Source: Nemertoderma westbladi
Taxonomy: Eukaryota; Xenacoelomorpha; Nemertodermatida; Nemertodermatidae
Assembly (NCBI GenBank): GCA_032718475.1
Contig: JAUCBJ010005631.1
Coordinates: 1 to 64,000, forward strand
DNA: 64,000 nucleotides
Direction of reading: 5' to 3'
The notes under the pieces are model-generated. The model saw only the letters and a list, made by a program, of their open reading frames with translations, searched no databases and was not told where the DNA came from. Shown here one piece after another: positions 47,094-59,413 of this stretch; position 1 is the stretch's first letter; the number at the start of each line of letters is the position of its first letter. Position numbers and translations under genes: made by a program.

Positions 47094-47470
47094 GTCACCC
47101 TGATGGACTCCACATAAGACTTCGAATGGATCTGTGTCACAATGGAACCATCGTACAGTGATCTGATAGCTGCAATAATTTCCCCAGAAATACCATATGC
47201 TGCCGGTGTGCTGAACATACGTGGTCGGGAGACTGAGTCGAAGGTTTTAAAGAAGTCAACAAAGCTAATAGCCAGTTGTCTGTCTTTCTTTATTGATAAC
47301 TCTTTGATTATCCTTCTGAGTGCCAGAATAGGCTCCGTGATCCCACGACCTTTACGGAACCCATTTTGGTTCCTACATAATAGTCTCTCAACAGGATCCC
47401 TGATGCGATTTAATAGAATTCTGTTGTATCCATCCAATCGAGATGGATAAAACTTACCAGCCACTGACTG
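47094..47470 (-). pseudogene. RTE-like LINE relic, part 1 (right of LTR element)
   Basis: Minus-strand RT piece with YNRILLNRIRDPVERLL, NQNGFRKGRGITEPILALR and motif A FVDFFKTFDSVSRPR. After a frameshift it runs up to the QGD of motif B, where the LTR element starts. The motif continues at 33897 on the other side. It is clearly diverged from the 60-63 kb copy and is therefore an older family member that later served as landing site. Confidence 0.88.
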
Positions 47471-47602
47471 CCTTCAAAGAACGGAAGAAATTGTGGATTA
47501 TCTTATTTTTTGCAACCAGAAGGGTAGTGATGTTCACCATAAACATTCCTGGATCGTCTTATAAATGACATTCAAGGTATTGATTGATGCAGATGAGCTG
47601 GA

Positions 47603-48683
47603 TAGTTACAGGATCTCTAGATCCCTTCCTATAAATGGGTAGTTACAGGATCTCTAGATCCCTTCCTATAAATGGGTAGTTACAGGATCTCTAGATCCCT
47701 TCCTATAAATGGGTAGTTACAGGATCTCTAGATCCCTTCCTATAAATGGGTAGTTACAGGATCTGTAGATACCTTCCTATAAATGGGTAGTTACAGGATC
47801 TCTAGATCCCTTCCTATAAATGGGTAGTTACAGGATCTCTAGATCCCTTCCTATAAATGGGTAGTTACAGGATCTCTAGATCCCTTCCTATAAATGGGTA
47901 GTTACCGGATCTCTAGATCCCTTCCTATAAATGGGTAGTTACAGGATCTCTAGATCCCTTCCTATAAATGGGTAGTTACAGGATCTCTAGATCCCTTCCT
48001 ATAAATGGGTAGTTACAGGATCTCTAGATCCCTTCCTATATATGGGTAGTTACAGGATCTCTAGATCCCTTCCTATAAATGGATAGTTACAGGATCTCTA
48101 GATCCCTTCCTATAAATGGGTAGTTACAGGATCTGTAGATACCTTCCTATAAATGGGTAGTTACAGGATCTCTAGATCCCTTCCTATAAATGGGTAGTTA
48201 CAGGATCTCTAGATCCCTTCCTATAAATGGGTAGTTACAGGATCTCTAGATCCCTTCCTATAAATGGGTAGTTACCGGATCTCTAGATCCCTTCCTATAA
48301 ATGGGTAGTTACAGGATCTCTAGATCCCTTCCTATAAATGGGTAGTTACAGGATCTCTAGATCCCTTCCTATAAATGGGTAGTTACAGGATCTCTAGATC
48401 CCTTCCTATAAATGGGTAGTTACAGGATCTCTAGATCCCTTCCTATAAATGGGTAGTTACAGGATCTCTAGATCCCTTCCTATAAATGGGTAGTTACAGG
48501 ATCTCTAGATCCCTTCCTATAAATGGGTAGTTACAGGATCTCTAGATCCCTTCCTATAAATGGGTAGTTACAGGATCTCTAGATCCCTTCCTATAAATGG
48601 GTAGTTACAGGATCTCTAGATCCCTTCCTATAAATGGGTAGTTACAGGATCTCTAGATCCCTTCCTATAAATGGGTAGTTAGT
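47603..48683. repeat. 37-bp minisatellite, 29 copies, with 370-bp higher-order repeat
   Basis: Unit TAGTTACAGGATCTCTAGATC followed by CCTTCCTATAAATGGG. Two marked variants recur exactly 370 bp (10 units) apart: ATCTGTAGATACC at 47761 and 48131, and GTTACCGGAT at 47901 and 48271. So a ten-unit block was duplicated. Each unit has a GGATCT-CT-AGATCC inverted repeat and a TATAAAT word. Confidence 0.95.
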
Positions 48684-49072
48684 TACATGGCTATTTGCGA
48701 AGTTGTCGTTGCGGGGCCGGCTGGCGATGCAACCGAGTGGTGAGGTCGATTTCTTTATATGAATGTTCTAGAACCCTTTTGCGCACTGCAGTATAACAAT
48801 AATGTCAACAACCAGAGTCACTGTTATATTAGTCTAACCAATTTTCTTGTTATCCGACTTGTGTTTGGTTATTTGGATAGGTCGTCTCTTCCCACACGCC
48901 ATTATGCTAACTCCGGCGACCAGAGCACATAAAAATTTAATTATTGTACGATCACACATCTTATGAATTATACGAATTGTTGCGTTTTAAATTTAGAATA
49001 ATCTTGAAGCATCAATACTACTTTTATTACCGTTTTTATAATAAAGTAAAATATATTTTTTTAAGAGCAGTT

Positions 49073-50459
49073 TTGTACAAGGCCACCGGAGCAATTACAA
49101 ACCCTGATAACTACCGCGGCATTGCCTTGCTTTCTGTTTTCCTTAAAGTTCTAACCGCGATTATAAACAAGCGAGTACGCAAAGAAATAAAGAACCGCAT
49201 CCCTGACGTCCAGTATGGCTTTGTGCCGGGTAAGTCAACTCGCCACGCAGCCGATAAAGTACTCTCCGACATATCCTCCAGCAAACACACCACCTTTGCC
49301 GCTTTCGTCGACTTTCGTAAAGCCTTCGATGTCGTTAGCAGGGCTATGCTACTCTGTAAATTATACAGTTTCGGTATCAAAGGGAAATTATTCAATATCA
49401 TCAGAGACATACTAGACAACTGGATTCGGGTTTACGACGGTCTAAGTTTATCCAACATCATCCACCAACTACGGGGTATATTACAGGGGGACTGCTTTTC
49501 GCCAACCGCCTTCATTATATTTATAACAGACCTAGCTTGTGCAATCCGAATAGCTACCGACCTCGTTAAACTAATATTTTACGCCGATGACCTAGTGCTC
49601 TACTCCGACAACCGCGAAGAACTACAGCGCGCCCTTAATGCCTTACACAGCTGGTGTCTAATCAATGGTATGACGGTCAATCTTAAAAAGACTAAAATTA
49701 TAAAGTTTCGAAAAGCCTGGTCGCCTCGCCCTTTCTGATAAATTCACCTATGGTGGGAAAATAATTGAAATCGTAAACAAATATGAATATCTCGGTTTAA
49801 TTCTACAACCTTCTCTATGTTTCACAGAACACATCCAGCAAAAGAAAATAAAGGCTCACTCAATTACTGGCTCCATGCGACACCTCCCGCTTCTCTCAAT
49901 TGAAACAGGACTAAAAATATTTAACATGAAAATCTACCCCGCAGCACTATATCTCATAACATCGTATGGCAAATATCTTACTCTCAATAATCTAAAGGAA
50001 CTGGACAAAATTAAAACAAGTTATATCAAGAGAATGTTGTCACTGCACTCGTCATCCTCCTCCACTCTCGCTTTAATGTTAGTTGGGGATATCTCTCTAA
50101 TGGAAACCGTCATAAATAAATACCCGGACCTAATCACTGCCAACGTCCGCACAGCATACCTTGATTTCCGGCGCGAACGCGAAGCCAATGTCATATCGGA
50201 AGGCTACCTAAACGGCCCTGCCTTTGCTTGTTCCGTATGGAAGCAACCGGGCCAACGGAATCGCCACCACATCACCCGGGCCACGTCGCACGGATTCCAC
50301 CATCTGATCTGCGCCACCAACACTCGCTTCCACACCATCTCTGTAGACTGTCTGTGCCGCCACTGCCACAACCAATGTGGGAACCGCTACCACGCCCTTA
50401 ACTGCGCCGCTTGTCCCAACCTCGCAGTTCTCGCCTCGACCATTAACTTAAGAAACTAA
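49073..50459 (+). pseudogene. LINE reverse transcriptase and C-terminal Cys/His domain
   Basis: RT motifs: NYRGIALLSVFLKVLTAIIN (about 49110-49169), YGFVPGKSTRHAADKVL, motif A FVDFRKAFDVVSR (about 49306-49344), motif B GILQGDCFSPTAF (about 49473-49511), motif C FYADDLVLYS (about 49578-49607). One frameshift near 49720 moves the frame; the next part is open without stops to 50459 and includes KYEYLGLIL (49782-49808) and, near the end, a Cys/His cluster CLCRHCHNQCGNRYHALNCA (about 50350-50409), similar to the C-terminal zinc finger of several LINE clades. With only one visible lesion, the copy is fairly young. Clade not assigned. Confidence 0.85.
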
Positions 50460-50559
50460 TATTTATTTTATTTTATATCTATTTTACTGTTCAAAAATAA
50501 TATTATGATTTTACCGAATTTCATTTACCCCGTTGGAGTTTATATTATTATATTATTAT
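49073..50559 (+). mobile_element. 5'-truncated LINE with 12-bp target duplication
   Basis: 1.49 kb, bounded by TTAAGAGCAGTT on both sides (49061-49072 and 50560-50571) and ending in a (TTA)n-like tail at about 50540-50559. It encodes RT from region 2 to the C-terminal zinc-finger-like region. It differs from the RTE-like family of this window and from the 7.3-12.3 kb host LINE. Confidence 0.9.
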
Positions 50560-50571
50560 TTAAGAGCAGTT

Positions 50572-51889
50572 CGGTAAAATTAAATTAATAAATATCTACG
50601 TATAAATAGCACTAATGAATTCTTTAAATAAATAAAATATTGTGTCAGGTGAAGGCTAGTTGGGGAGCTTGAAGATGAAAACACATGTTTTAGACCAGAT
50701 AATAATGGTAGCAACGGGTGGATGACATCGCAGATCATTGCGTGAACATAATCCGATGCTGCACGTCCTCAAAAGCGACAACTGCATGTAGGCTGTGTGG
50801 CCGCCAGCATTTTTTAAACAAATGTTAAACTATATATTTCATTTCATTAATGCTACTCATGGAGTAATTAAAGTCACATTGTACCTCAAAATATATTTGT
50901 TAGTATAATATAATATGTATTGTCAAAGCATATACATCCCGGTAAAATAAAAAAACTTTTCAAAAACCTAACATTATTACGCACAACGAAACTTAAGGAC
51001 ATCTCGAGAGAACAAACCATGAAATGACGCTAGAGTGTATGCCTAACACACTAAACTATATTATATTTGCAGTATTTAAACCATACAGTAGTACCTTACA
51101 ACAGCATATTATTAGAACAAGAGGGTTATGTGTTATTTAAATTTCGTTGATAAATAATTAAGCTACAGAAAGTAGCCAACGGTTATTATACAGTACAACT
51201 TTATTTCATTATTAAAATAACACCAATATAATTCTACTGGCCTTAGTAGATTGATACAGAGAGTTGACAGATTGGAAATAGGCAACGTAATTCACTTCCG
51301 ACCAAAATAATCACTCTTCAAAAGAAATTATTTTGTCAGCTTGTTTGAAATTCTTGATTCAATTCCATGTAAAATCATCTTCACTTATTAGTAAGCCGGC
51401 CACATATAATTGGTTTTCCTAATGAGTTTTCACAATTTAATTACATTTATAAATAATACGTATCTCGCACTCCCCGGGTAATCATCCACATTAGCAGGGG
51501 GGTCCGTTGGTCTCATTACAATTTATAATTTAATTATTTTTACAAGGTTTCAATTACAATGGCGTGTGAATCCAAGATCATTTGAATTGAAAATTATAAA
51601 TAATGTATGCGAGCTCTCGCATTCTCCACCATGCGACATTTTTATGATGTAATTTAGTAATTTACAGTTGCAATTATTGGGGTTATACAGTACGTGCAAT
51701 TTATATTGGGTTGCGAACACAATCCATCTTGCACATTAAGTACTTACAGAGGATCCCGAAAACACCGCACCCAACTAACTACATTACTCCACCATAAATA
51801 CTGTATCAATATGGCTATATTGAACAACACATATAAAGTATTTATTGAAGCCCCTGTATTTGAAATTAGAACAATAATTGCTAACCTAA
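50572..51889. other. Gene-free spacer
   Basis: No gene recognised. Confidence 0.35.
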
Positions 51890-52039
51890 CAATTCCGACC
51901 CGGACAATTCCGACCTGCACAATTCCGACCCGGAAAATTCCGACCCGGACAAATCCGACCCGGACAATTCCGACCCGGACAATTCCGACCCGGACAATTC
52001 CGACCCGGAAAATTACGACCCGGACAAATCCGACCAGGA
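51890..52039. repeat. 15-bp tandem repeat, 10 copies
   Basis: Unit CAATTCCGACCCGGA with a few single-base changes. It gives an open Thr-Ile-Pro-Thr-Arg repeat in one frame, which I do not treat as a gene. Confidence 0.93.
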
Positions 52040-52451
52040 TAATTGCGATTGCGCTCGTCTAACATTATGTAAGAATGTCCATGAAATAATTTGAAACTGA
52101 GAGAGTTGCACTTCGTACATCACGCTGGGGCTGAACCAACTTTTTATAAAATAAAAATACCCACACTAACTGATTTCATTTTTTGGTACACTTCAACACC
52201 CTTATTCCAAAAATTATACAGTATTTTCAAAATCGTCTGCTGGTAGGTGTCTTTTCTTAAATAGTACTAAATAAATTAGTAATACTATTTATACAGTAAT
52301 ATTGCCATACATATTAAAAAAATTGCCCAGACCAAATTATAGCATTTTTCGAGACTTTCAATCAACCTGATTCCGATTCTGTTAATTTATAATATTTAGT
52401 CGGTGTCTTTTAGAGTAATTAAATATATTAAATATTAAATATAATAATATT

Positions 52452-54440
52452 ATATTATTAGCAGAACTGGCTAATACTCAATTGTAGTGAACATCAACTT
52501 ATCTTACTCCTATTGCACTGATATTAGTATCATTCGAACCGCAATCGTCGATTTAGTGGGGGTAGACACCATCAAAACAATGGTCGAGTTATTGCTTCTC
52601 GAGATATCGGTGAAAATGTGAGCGCTGACTCAGATAACTGAGCACATAAATTTTAATTTAATTAATTTAATTTGATTAAATTATTTATTAATTTTATTTA
52701 ATTTAATAATTAATTTTCAATTTAATATCAATATATCACAATATCAATTTTTTTATACTCCTATTGTTTTGATGGAGTCTACAACTACTAATTCGACCAT
52801 TGCGGTTCTAGTAAGCATATTCCTTAAGTCTGTTATTTATGTGGAAGTCTGATTCTTAGTGATATGGTGATATATTGCATCAATTTGCTGAAGTTCAGTG
52901 GCGGTCCGTTAGTATGGGCCAGGTGGACCGGGCCCACCCTAATTTTCAGTTAAGTCACCTAAACATGACTTAACGTCAATAAATTATACTATTTTTATTT
53001 ATATAATTATATATTTTTATTATTGTACGATTTATTATAAAGCTTATTATATTATTATAAATTATTATTTAATATAAATTATTATAATTATCTTAGTTAT
53101 ATTTATTTTCATTGTTTAATCAAATTTTGTACTATATCAAATTGCAATTTATGTGCTTGTTTTTTGTTTAAGACCCACGACCCATATAACTCCAATAGTT
53201 GAATCATCCTAATGTTTCACTAGCTCAGCCAGCCCTCATTCATACAGATAGCTAGCCGCTGATCTCTGCGGAAAATATGAACACAAACATTTATTTTGAT
53301 TGGATGATGAGACAAAGTCTCTGGGCCCAAACCACAGATCATTTACCCTATATTATCTACCAGGCCAGGGTTTGGTGGGTAGTGAATAAAGGGAGGCTGG
53401 GCCAGAGAGTAACCGGCCCAATATCCAATCAACACAATCATTGCAATAAACACTACTGCCAGTAAACCAGCTTTCATAGGAATATTGTGTAGCTATCTCA
53501 GACTGTGTCAAGTTTCATTTGATTGGATGGTGGGCCTAAATCGGAGGGCCACATGTGATTTGTGCACAGCTACAGACTCATAGCTGCATTTCTTAATTAA
53601 TATCTTAGCTTAGCGGAATGAGGAGTGTGGGGCCTTATTTTTGCAAATTAATTTTATTCTTTTTCTTCATTTCTGCAAATTCAAATTAAATAATTTAACT
53701 TTTGAGTAAAATTTTGAATAAAATGGAAAAATAGTAGGCCTTATACAAATTCTGAACAAGTGTTCTAAACCATTTTTCTTTCTTCGACAATAAGTCCCCC
53801 CCCCCCCCCCCCCCCCCCTCCCACCATTAACACCAACCAATCTGAGGTGTATTTATACTTACAATTGCTCTTGTGAAGAGTACCAGGTTTTCAATTTTCG
53901 GTCGAAATCCTATTGCAATTTTATATATGAAGTTTTTTTATTTTTTTTTATTTATATTTATTAAGTCTTTTATACAGTAGGGCTTATTTCTGTCTTATAA
54001 ACCTATATAGATACTTATACGTTTATTGTTTTGGTTAGATTCAGCCCGTATGTAACCTGGTGGTTTTAGTGAAAACCCTGGTAATTCTTCACATGGGGGT
54101 AAACTGTAAAGTGAAATATACCAGCAGGAAGTCTGGTATACTTCACATGGGCCATTACAGTATTACTGTATTCATAATTTTTTGGGTCTGGCCCAACCAA
54201 AAATTTTGACCACGGACCGCCACTGCTGAAGTTACAGTAATGTAAGTTAAGTCAACGCTCACATTTTGACCGATATATCCGAGAAGTAGGCCTACTGTAA
54301 TAACTCACTCTACCGTTGTTTGGATGATGTCAACACCCACTAAATTGACCATTGCGGTTCTATTGATTCCAGAATCAGTGCAATATGAGTAAGAGAAGAT
54401 GATATTCATTACAATTGAGTAATAGGCATTTCTGCTACAG
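52452..54440. mobile_element. Palindromic (foldback-like) element hosting a hAT insertion
   Basis: The left arm (52452-52625: AGCAGAACTGGC, TACTCAATTGTAG, GCACTGATATTAG, GAACCGCAATCGTCGATTTA, AATGTGAGCGCTGACT) is the reverse complement, with about 15-20% change, of the right arm (54255-54440). A further inverted copy of the middle section lies at about 52760-52815 (GACCATTGCGGTTCTAG). The hAT-type element 52896-54225 sits within it. Outer ends are GCAGAA...TTCTGC, flanked by TA. Confidence 0.7.
52896..54225. mobile_element. Non-autonomous hAT-type DNA transposon
   Basis: 1330 bp with 14-bp perfect terminal inverted repeats CAGTGGCGGTCCGT and an exact 8-bp duplication CTGAAGTT directly outside (52888-52895 and 54226-54233). 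An 8-bp duplication and CAGTGGCGG-type ends are characteristic of hAT elements. No transposase frame is present. It contains a C tract at 53796-53818. Confidence 0.9.
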
Positions 54441-54969
54441 TATATAATATTAATATTTTAATATTATTTTATTTATTTATCAAACACGTTAAGTAAAAAC
54501 CTTACCGGTAGGATACCGACCGGTTGGGGTACACGTTTACCTTACAGTACAGTACAGACATCTCTTCATTTCAATACATGTTCAGTCCCACTTTGGGAAT
54601 TTCTCTCTGCATTTCCTGGCTTGGCCTCCTGAGAATGCCTTCAGCTGCGGGGCGAAACCTACCGATCAGCTGGCTACCGTCAGCGATCACTGATTGCATG
54701 CAAATTGATTCAAAGACATTCAATTCTCGACAAAATGAGAGTTCATATTAAACTAATGAGTAGGACTAACCAGATTTGAAGATACGAGCAAATTAGACAA
54801 AAATACATGCCAAACCACCCAACACTCCCCTCCATAGTTGAAATTTATATAAACAGTCGATGTATAACATAATTAACTTACAATATTACTGTATTGCAGT
54901 ATAGGTAAGGAGGATGGTTGGTAATGGCAAAACATCATTATTTTTACAATACAGCCCTAATTATTTTGC

Positions 54970-55345
54970 TGATAAAATCACAGGTCTAGACCAGATTCCA
55001 GCACGTTTTATTAAAGATGGTGCTGAAATTCTCCAAATTCCAATCACATACTTAACAGCTTAATCAATCTGTCTATCACAGAAAATATTGTTCCAGATGA
55101 ACTTAAGGTTGCTAGAGTAATTCCATTGTACAAAAAGAATAGTAAGTTACAGTAGATCCTGGTAATTACTGACTGACCTGTTAGTATTCTGAGTAAAATT
55201 TAAAAAATTTTAGAACGGGCAGTTTATTTTCAACTAGAAACATATTTAGAAAAAAAAGATGTCATATATGACCATCAATCTGGTTTTCGAAAATCGTATT
55301 CAAACGACACTTGTTTAATTAACATGACAGATTTATTACTAATTC
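54970..55345 (+). pseudogene. Relic of CR1/Jockey-type LINE, N-terminal RT
   Basis: Fragmentary translation with GLDQIPARFIKDGAEILQIP, then VPDELKVARVIPLYKK, then ILERAVYFQLETYLEKKDVI and HQSGFRKSYSNDTCLI. These are RT regions 0-2 in the right order, broken by stops and a frameshift. The order and wording match CR1/Jockey-like LINEs. The palm domain is missing. Confidence 0.8.
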
Positions 55346-55422
55346 AATTAGTAGGCCTATTTAGTATACCTATATATATACAGTATATATGATATTACAG
55401 AAATCTGTCATGTTAATTAAAC
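55313..55422. repeat. 22-bp perfect inverted repeat
   Basis: 55313-55334 and 55401-55422 are exact reverse complements, separated by 66 bp that contain TATATATA. The left arm is part of the LINE relic. Confidence 0.9.
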
Positions 55423-55688
55423 CTTTGCTGCTCGAATTATTTTTACTGGCTTAAAAATTTTTTAGGTTAGATAAACTGAAAACAATCTAAAAGAACACAT
55501 TAATGCCAAAAAATATTTTTTTTTTATTATTTGAATATTTTTAATGAATGTTGTTCAGGAACAACAATGAGCATTATTAATGGTAGCAATATTACAGTAT
55601 TTGGTAAAATAGTATCAGATTCATCTTCCCCACTATCATTACTGTCTGGTATGACAATTGAATACACCTTCTCTTTGTTCTGGTACCG

Positions 55689-56034
55689 AACTACTACTAC
55701 TAGGATCGGTATGCTACATTGGAGTTGCATTTTTAAGAATGCTGTTCCGGTATGTCGACAAAATTTCGCCGCCACAACTCCTTATCACCCATGACATTTG
55801 CTAGATCATCCGCATCTTCAAAGCCAGTGTCCTCCAAGATGCGTCTCAAGAAAGTCATGGGCTGTCCACCATACTTATTCACTCCATGAGGCTGCCAAAG
55901 TACAAGATTATGCAGTGGCTGGTCATCACAGTGAAAGCAATGCCCTGCAAAGCGGAGGCGGCTTTGTTCTAGTGTCAAGTTATATACATATCCTGCAACG
56001 TTATATAGTGTTGGATTGGAGATGTGTGCATTGT
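55689..56034 (-). mobile_element. 5'-truncated RTE-like LINE copy with internal deletion
   Basis: The tail (CTA repeats, 55691-55701) is at the left; then the 3' tip, then the C-terminal coding part (55733-55978). At about 55979 the sequence skips a segment and resumes with an equivalent of GGAGATGTGTGCATTGTA, so a small internal deletion or replacement is present. Moderately diverged. No convincing target duplication found. Confidence 0.85.
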
Positions 56035-56229
56035 AATAATAATAAATATAATATAAATAAATGTAATAATAATATGGTCTTTTATTCCATAACTTGTGGA
56101 TTTATCGAAATAAATTGCACAAGGCAGCCTTGGCACCTGAGTGCTAGGCTGATGGTTGGAATAGGCGTCAATTTTGCGAGCGGCGGCTTAGCCGCCGCCA
56201 TCCTATTGTACTGTACAGTATTACAGTAG

Positions 56230-57815
56230 AACTAAAAATTGAATAACAATACATACATAGAACTAAATATAATTAAAAATACTACAAATAAGTAAAATAA
56301 TGTAGCTATGTCACCTCCTCCCGACTGTACTGTGTCAAAAAGATCTGCCTTAATTTATTTTGAAAAAGTTCAGTTTCCAGGCGTAAACTTTTATGTGGCA
56401 AGTTATTCTACAATATTTGACAAGTGTGACTATAAGACTATAGTGGCCATAATTTGTTTTCGTTTTCAGTATAATTAATTTGTGGGTTCGATTGTTAATA
56501 TGGACATATTTGTTTGAAAGAAAGGGCAAAGATATTTTCTTAAATGGGACAGATAATGTTGAATAGATATTTGAAGAGGAAATCCAAGCCGAAATATTCT
56601 CGTGGTGCACTTAGGAGTGGCATATTTGATCCAGTTCATAATATTGTATCCGATTCATCTCTTGGTTTTTTCCCGAAAATACAACATAGGGCATAATTTT
56701 GAATTTTTTCTAATCGGTATAGTAAGTTTTTAGTTCCGTATTTTTTGTGTAACGACAATAGAAACAGGCCGGAGTATTCGTGGTGTGGTAGAACTGTAGA
56801 TTTGTAAATTTTTAATTTAGTTGATTGCGGTAACTGTCCTTTTATGCATCGCAAGGTTGATATGGCAAGGCTTTGTTTGATAATGTTTATTTGCTTCATC
56901 CAGTTTAGTTGGTTATCTATATAGATTCAAAAGTATTTTACAAATTTGTTCTGTTGAATTGGTTCCTTACTATTTAGGTTCAATTATATGTTTTCGATTT
57001 CAGTTGTTCTTAATTTTGGTGACAAGAAAATAAATTAGGTTTTTGATTGATTTAGCATTAGTTTTATGTTGTGAAAAAATGTTACTTAATGTAATAATGT
57101 CTTGTTCTAGAATTTTAGCGGAAATTTTTGGATTCGTGTTTGAATAAAACAGCACAGTGTCGTCAGCGTACATCATAATTTGAGATTTAAAATTTCCGAA
57201 TGTAGGAATGGTCGTTGTAAATACAGTGTATAACAATGGGCCGAGCAGTGCTCCTTGTGGAACACCACGTATATCGGCACGCCATTTGGATAATGTATTG
57301 TTATGTTTTACACGTTGTTGTCTATTTTGTAAGTAGTTGCAAATCGGGTTTCTAGATGTGGATTCAAATCCCATATCAGTTAGTTTCTGTAATATAATTT
57401 GATGGTCCAGGCTGATAAAAGCCTTACTCAGATCCAGAAACACAACGGCTACTTACTTATTGTAATCTAACCGATGTCGCCAATTCTCAGTTGCTATGTG
57501 ACTGCATCTTTAATCGAAAAACCTTTACGGACCGAATTGCTTGGGGTATAAAAGGTTATATTTATTTAAATAGATAGCCATTTGGTCCAATAGGATTTTT
57601 TCAATTATTTTAGCAAATGGGGATGTAGTAGCGATTCTGAGGGTCATATTTATCTCCTTTTTTAAAAACTGGTATGACGTGACCTAATTCTAACCTGTTT
57701 GGGAACTGAGACCGGGTTATTATACACTGATTGACAATAAATAGATAGTGGTCGTTGATACAAGGGGCTAATAATTTTACTATTGGAATTTCACTCGATT
57801 TGGATTCGTTCATGT
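56230..57815 (-). pseudogene. Degenerate CR1/Jockey-type LINE
   Basis: In minus-strand order: a 5' piece (57610-57813) with LELGHVIPVFKKGDKYDPQN; motif A FLDLSKAFISLDHQI, motif B GVPQGALLGPLLY and motif C MMYADDTVLFYS in one frame (57000-57443); then the C-terminal part with LRCIKGQLPQSTKLKIYKST (56636-56899) and a last fragment (56350-56610). Motifs are in the right order but split over several frames with gaps. Related to the relics at 25.9 kb and 55 kb, though not evidently the same copy. Confidence 0.85.
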
Positions 57816-58770
57816 TATTAATTACTGTACTAATTACTAATAATATATGTAATAAATGTAATATGTAATGTAATTAATATTATTAAAATACTAATTACTC
57901 CGTCATTTTTCAACCAAATTTCTTCGTTTTTGGCTCATTCGAACGAGCTTCGGAAGCTCTTTAAAATTTATCTTATGGTATTTTGATAAATATGTTCGCT
58001 TGTGTTCTGTAAAAAGATCTATCCAAATAATACCATTTTGTGTAATTAGCCAATTTTAATTAGAAATATGATAATTAATAAAATAAATTAATTAATTAAA
58101 ATAAATAAGCTAATTAAAAATTCTATAAGATAACTTTTGTAGAATCGATAACGCTGAGTCCAAAAACGTTGGTTTCATGAAATTTGGACCAAAATTGAGG
58201 GACTAGTAGCATTTTTAGTGAAATCTTTAATTACGCCTCCAACCGCTGGGAGGCTATAAATTTTTGGGTGGTTGGCCATGACGAAATAGCAATATTATCA
58301 TTTAACACTAATTGACAGCCATTAAAAAAAAAGGTTCATGGGGTATACCCCCCCCCCCCCCCCCCCCCCCTTAAATTTAATTAATTTTACAAGATTCATC
58401 AACACGAATAATCTAATATGGCTGAAAATATGGGAAATTATATAAATTTATACTAACAAATTCTAAGTTTTCGATTATCACCTCAAGTTTCCATAGATAC
58501 CCTCAAATCTATATTGATTATATATTTCTCTATATACTCTGCCGCTTCCATTAATACGTGTATAACGTATTGTAGGATAGGGAAGTAGGGTAGGAGAAGA
58601 AGGTATACTGTAGGCTAATAACCCCCACCACCCCCACCCCCCCTAATTCTCTACCAAAGCATCATCCAAGCCAACTTTTTTTTATCCGGCGAAATTAGCA
58701 GGATAGCCGGCGAAATTAGTAGCAACTTATCAGCGACTTATCATGCTATGACTTTGTTGGGTCTTATACT
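57816..58770. other. Gene-free spacer with a poly-C tract
   Basis: AT-rich. A C tract lies at 58348-58370. No gene recognised. Confidence 0.4.
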
Positions 58771-59413
58771 GTATGCTTGAGCATGTGGACGACTTCTGTT
58801 ACCTGGGATCATGGATCGGGAAGTCAGGTGAGGACCTTGGAATACTTAAGGGAAAGGCATGGGCAGCCTTGAATAGGCTTTCCAGGATTTGGAAGTCACC
58901 GAGAATTAATCGGAAACTTAAGGTCCGATTATTTAGAGCAGCAGTAGTTCCAGTACTCCTCTATGGGAGTCCATGCTGGGCTCTAACTGCTGAGGACACC
59001 AAATCTCTGGATGGCACATTCACAAGAATGCTACGCCGGGTTCATTGTGTCAAGTACAATGCACACATCTCCAACCAGACAATATATAACATTGGAGGTG
59101 TCTCATTGGTTCCCCCAAGCTTGACACTAGAACAAAATCGCCTCCGCTTTGCAGGACATTGCTTTCGCCGTGAGGACCAGCCAGTGCATAATCTTGTACT
59201 TTGGCAGCCTCATGGAGTGAATAAGCATGGTGGACAGCCCATGACTTTCTTGAGACGCATCTTAAAGGACACTTGCCTTAAAGATGCGGATGATCTAGCA
59301 AATGTCATGGGTGATAGGGAGTTGTGGCGGTGCAATCTTGTTGACAAGCCGGCACAGCATTCTTAAAAATGCAGCTGCAATGCAGCATGCCGATCCTAGT
59401 AGTAGTAGTAGTA
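58771..59413 (+). mobile_element. 5'-truncated RTE-like LINE copy next to the 154-bp satellite
   Basis: Starts at the family position GTATGCTTGAGCATGTGGAC and runs to KPAQHS (stop at 59364-59366), the 3' tip and a (TAG)n tail ending at 59413. The C-terminal frame 58773-59366 is intact. The satellite starts at once after the tail. No duplication of the right flank is seen directly at the left junction. Confidence 0.9.
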
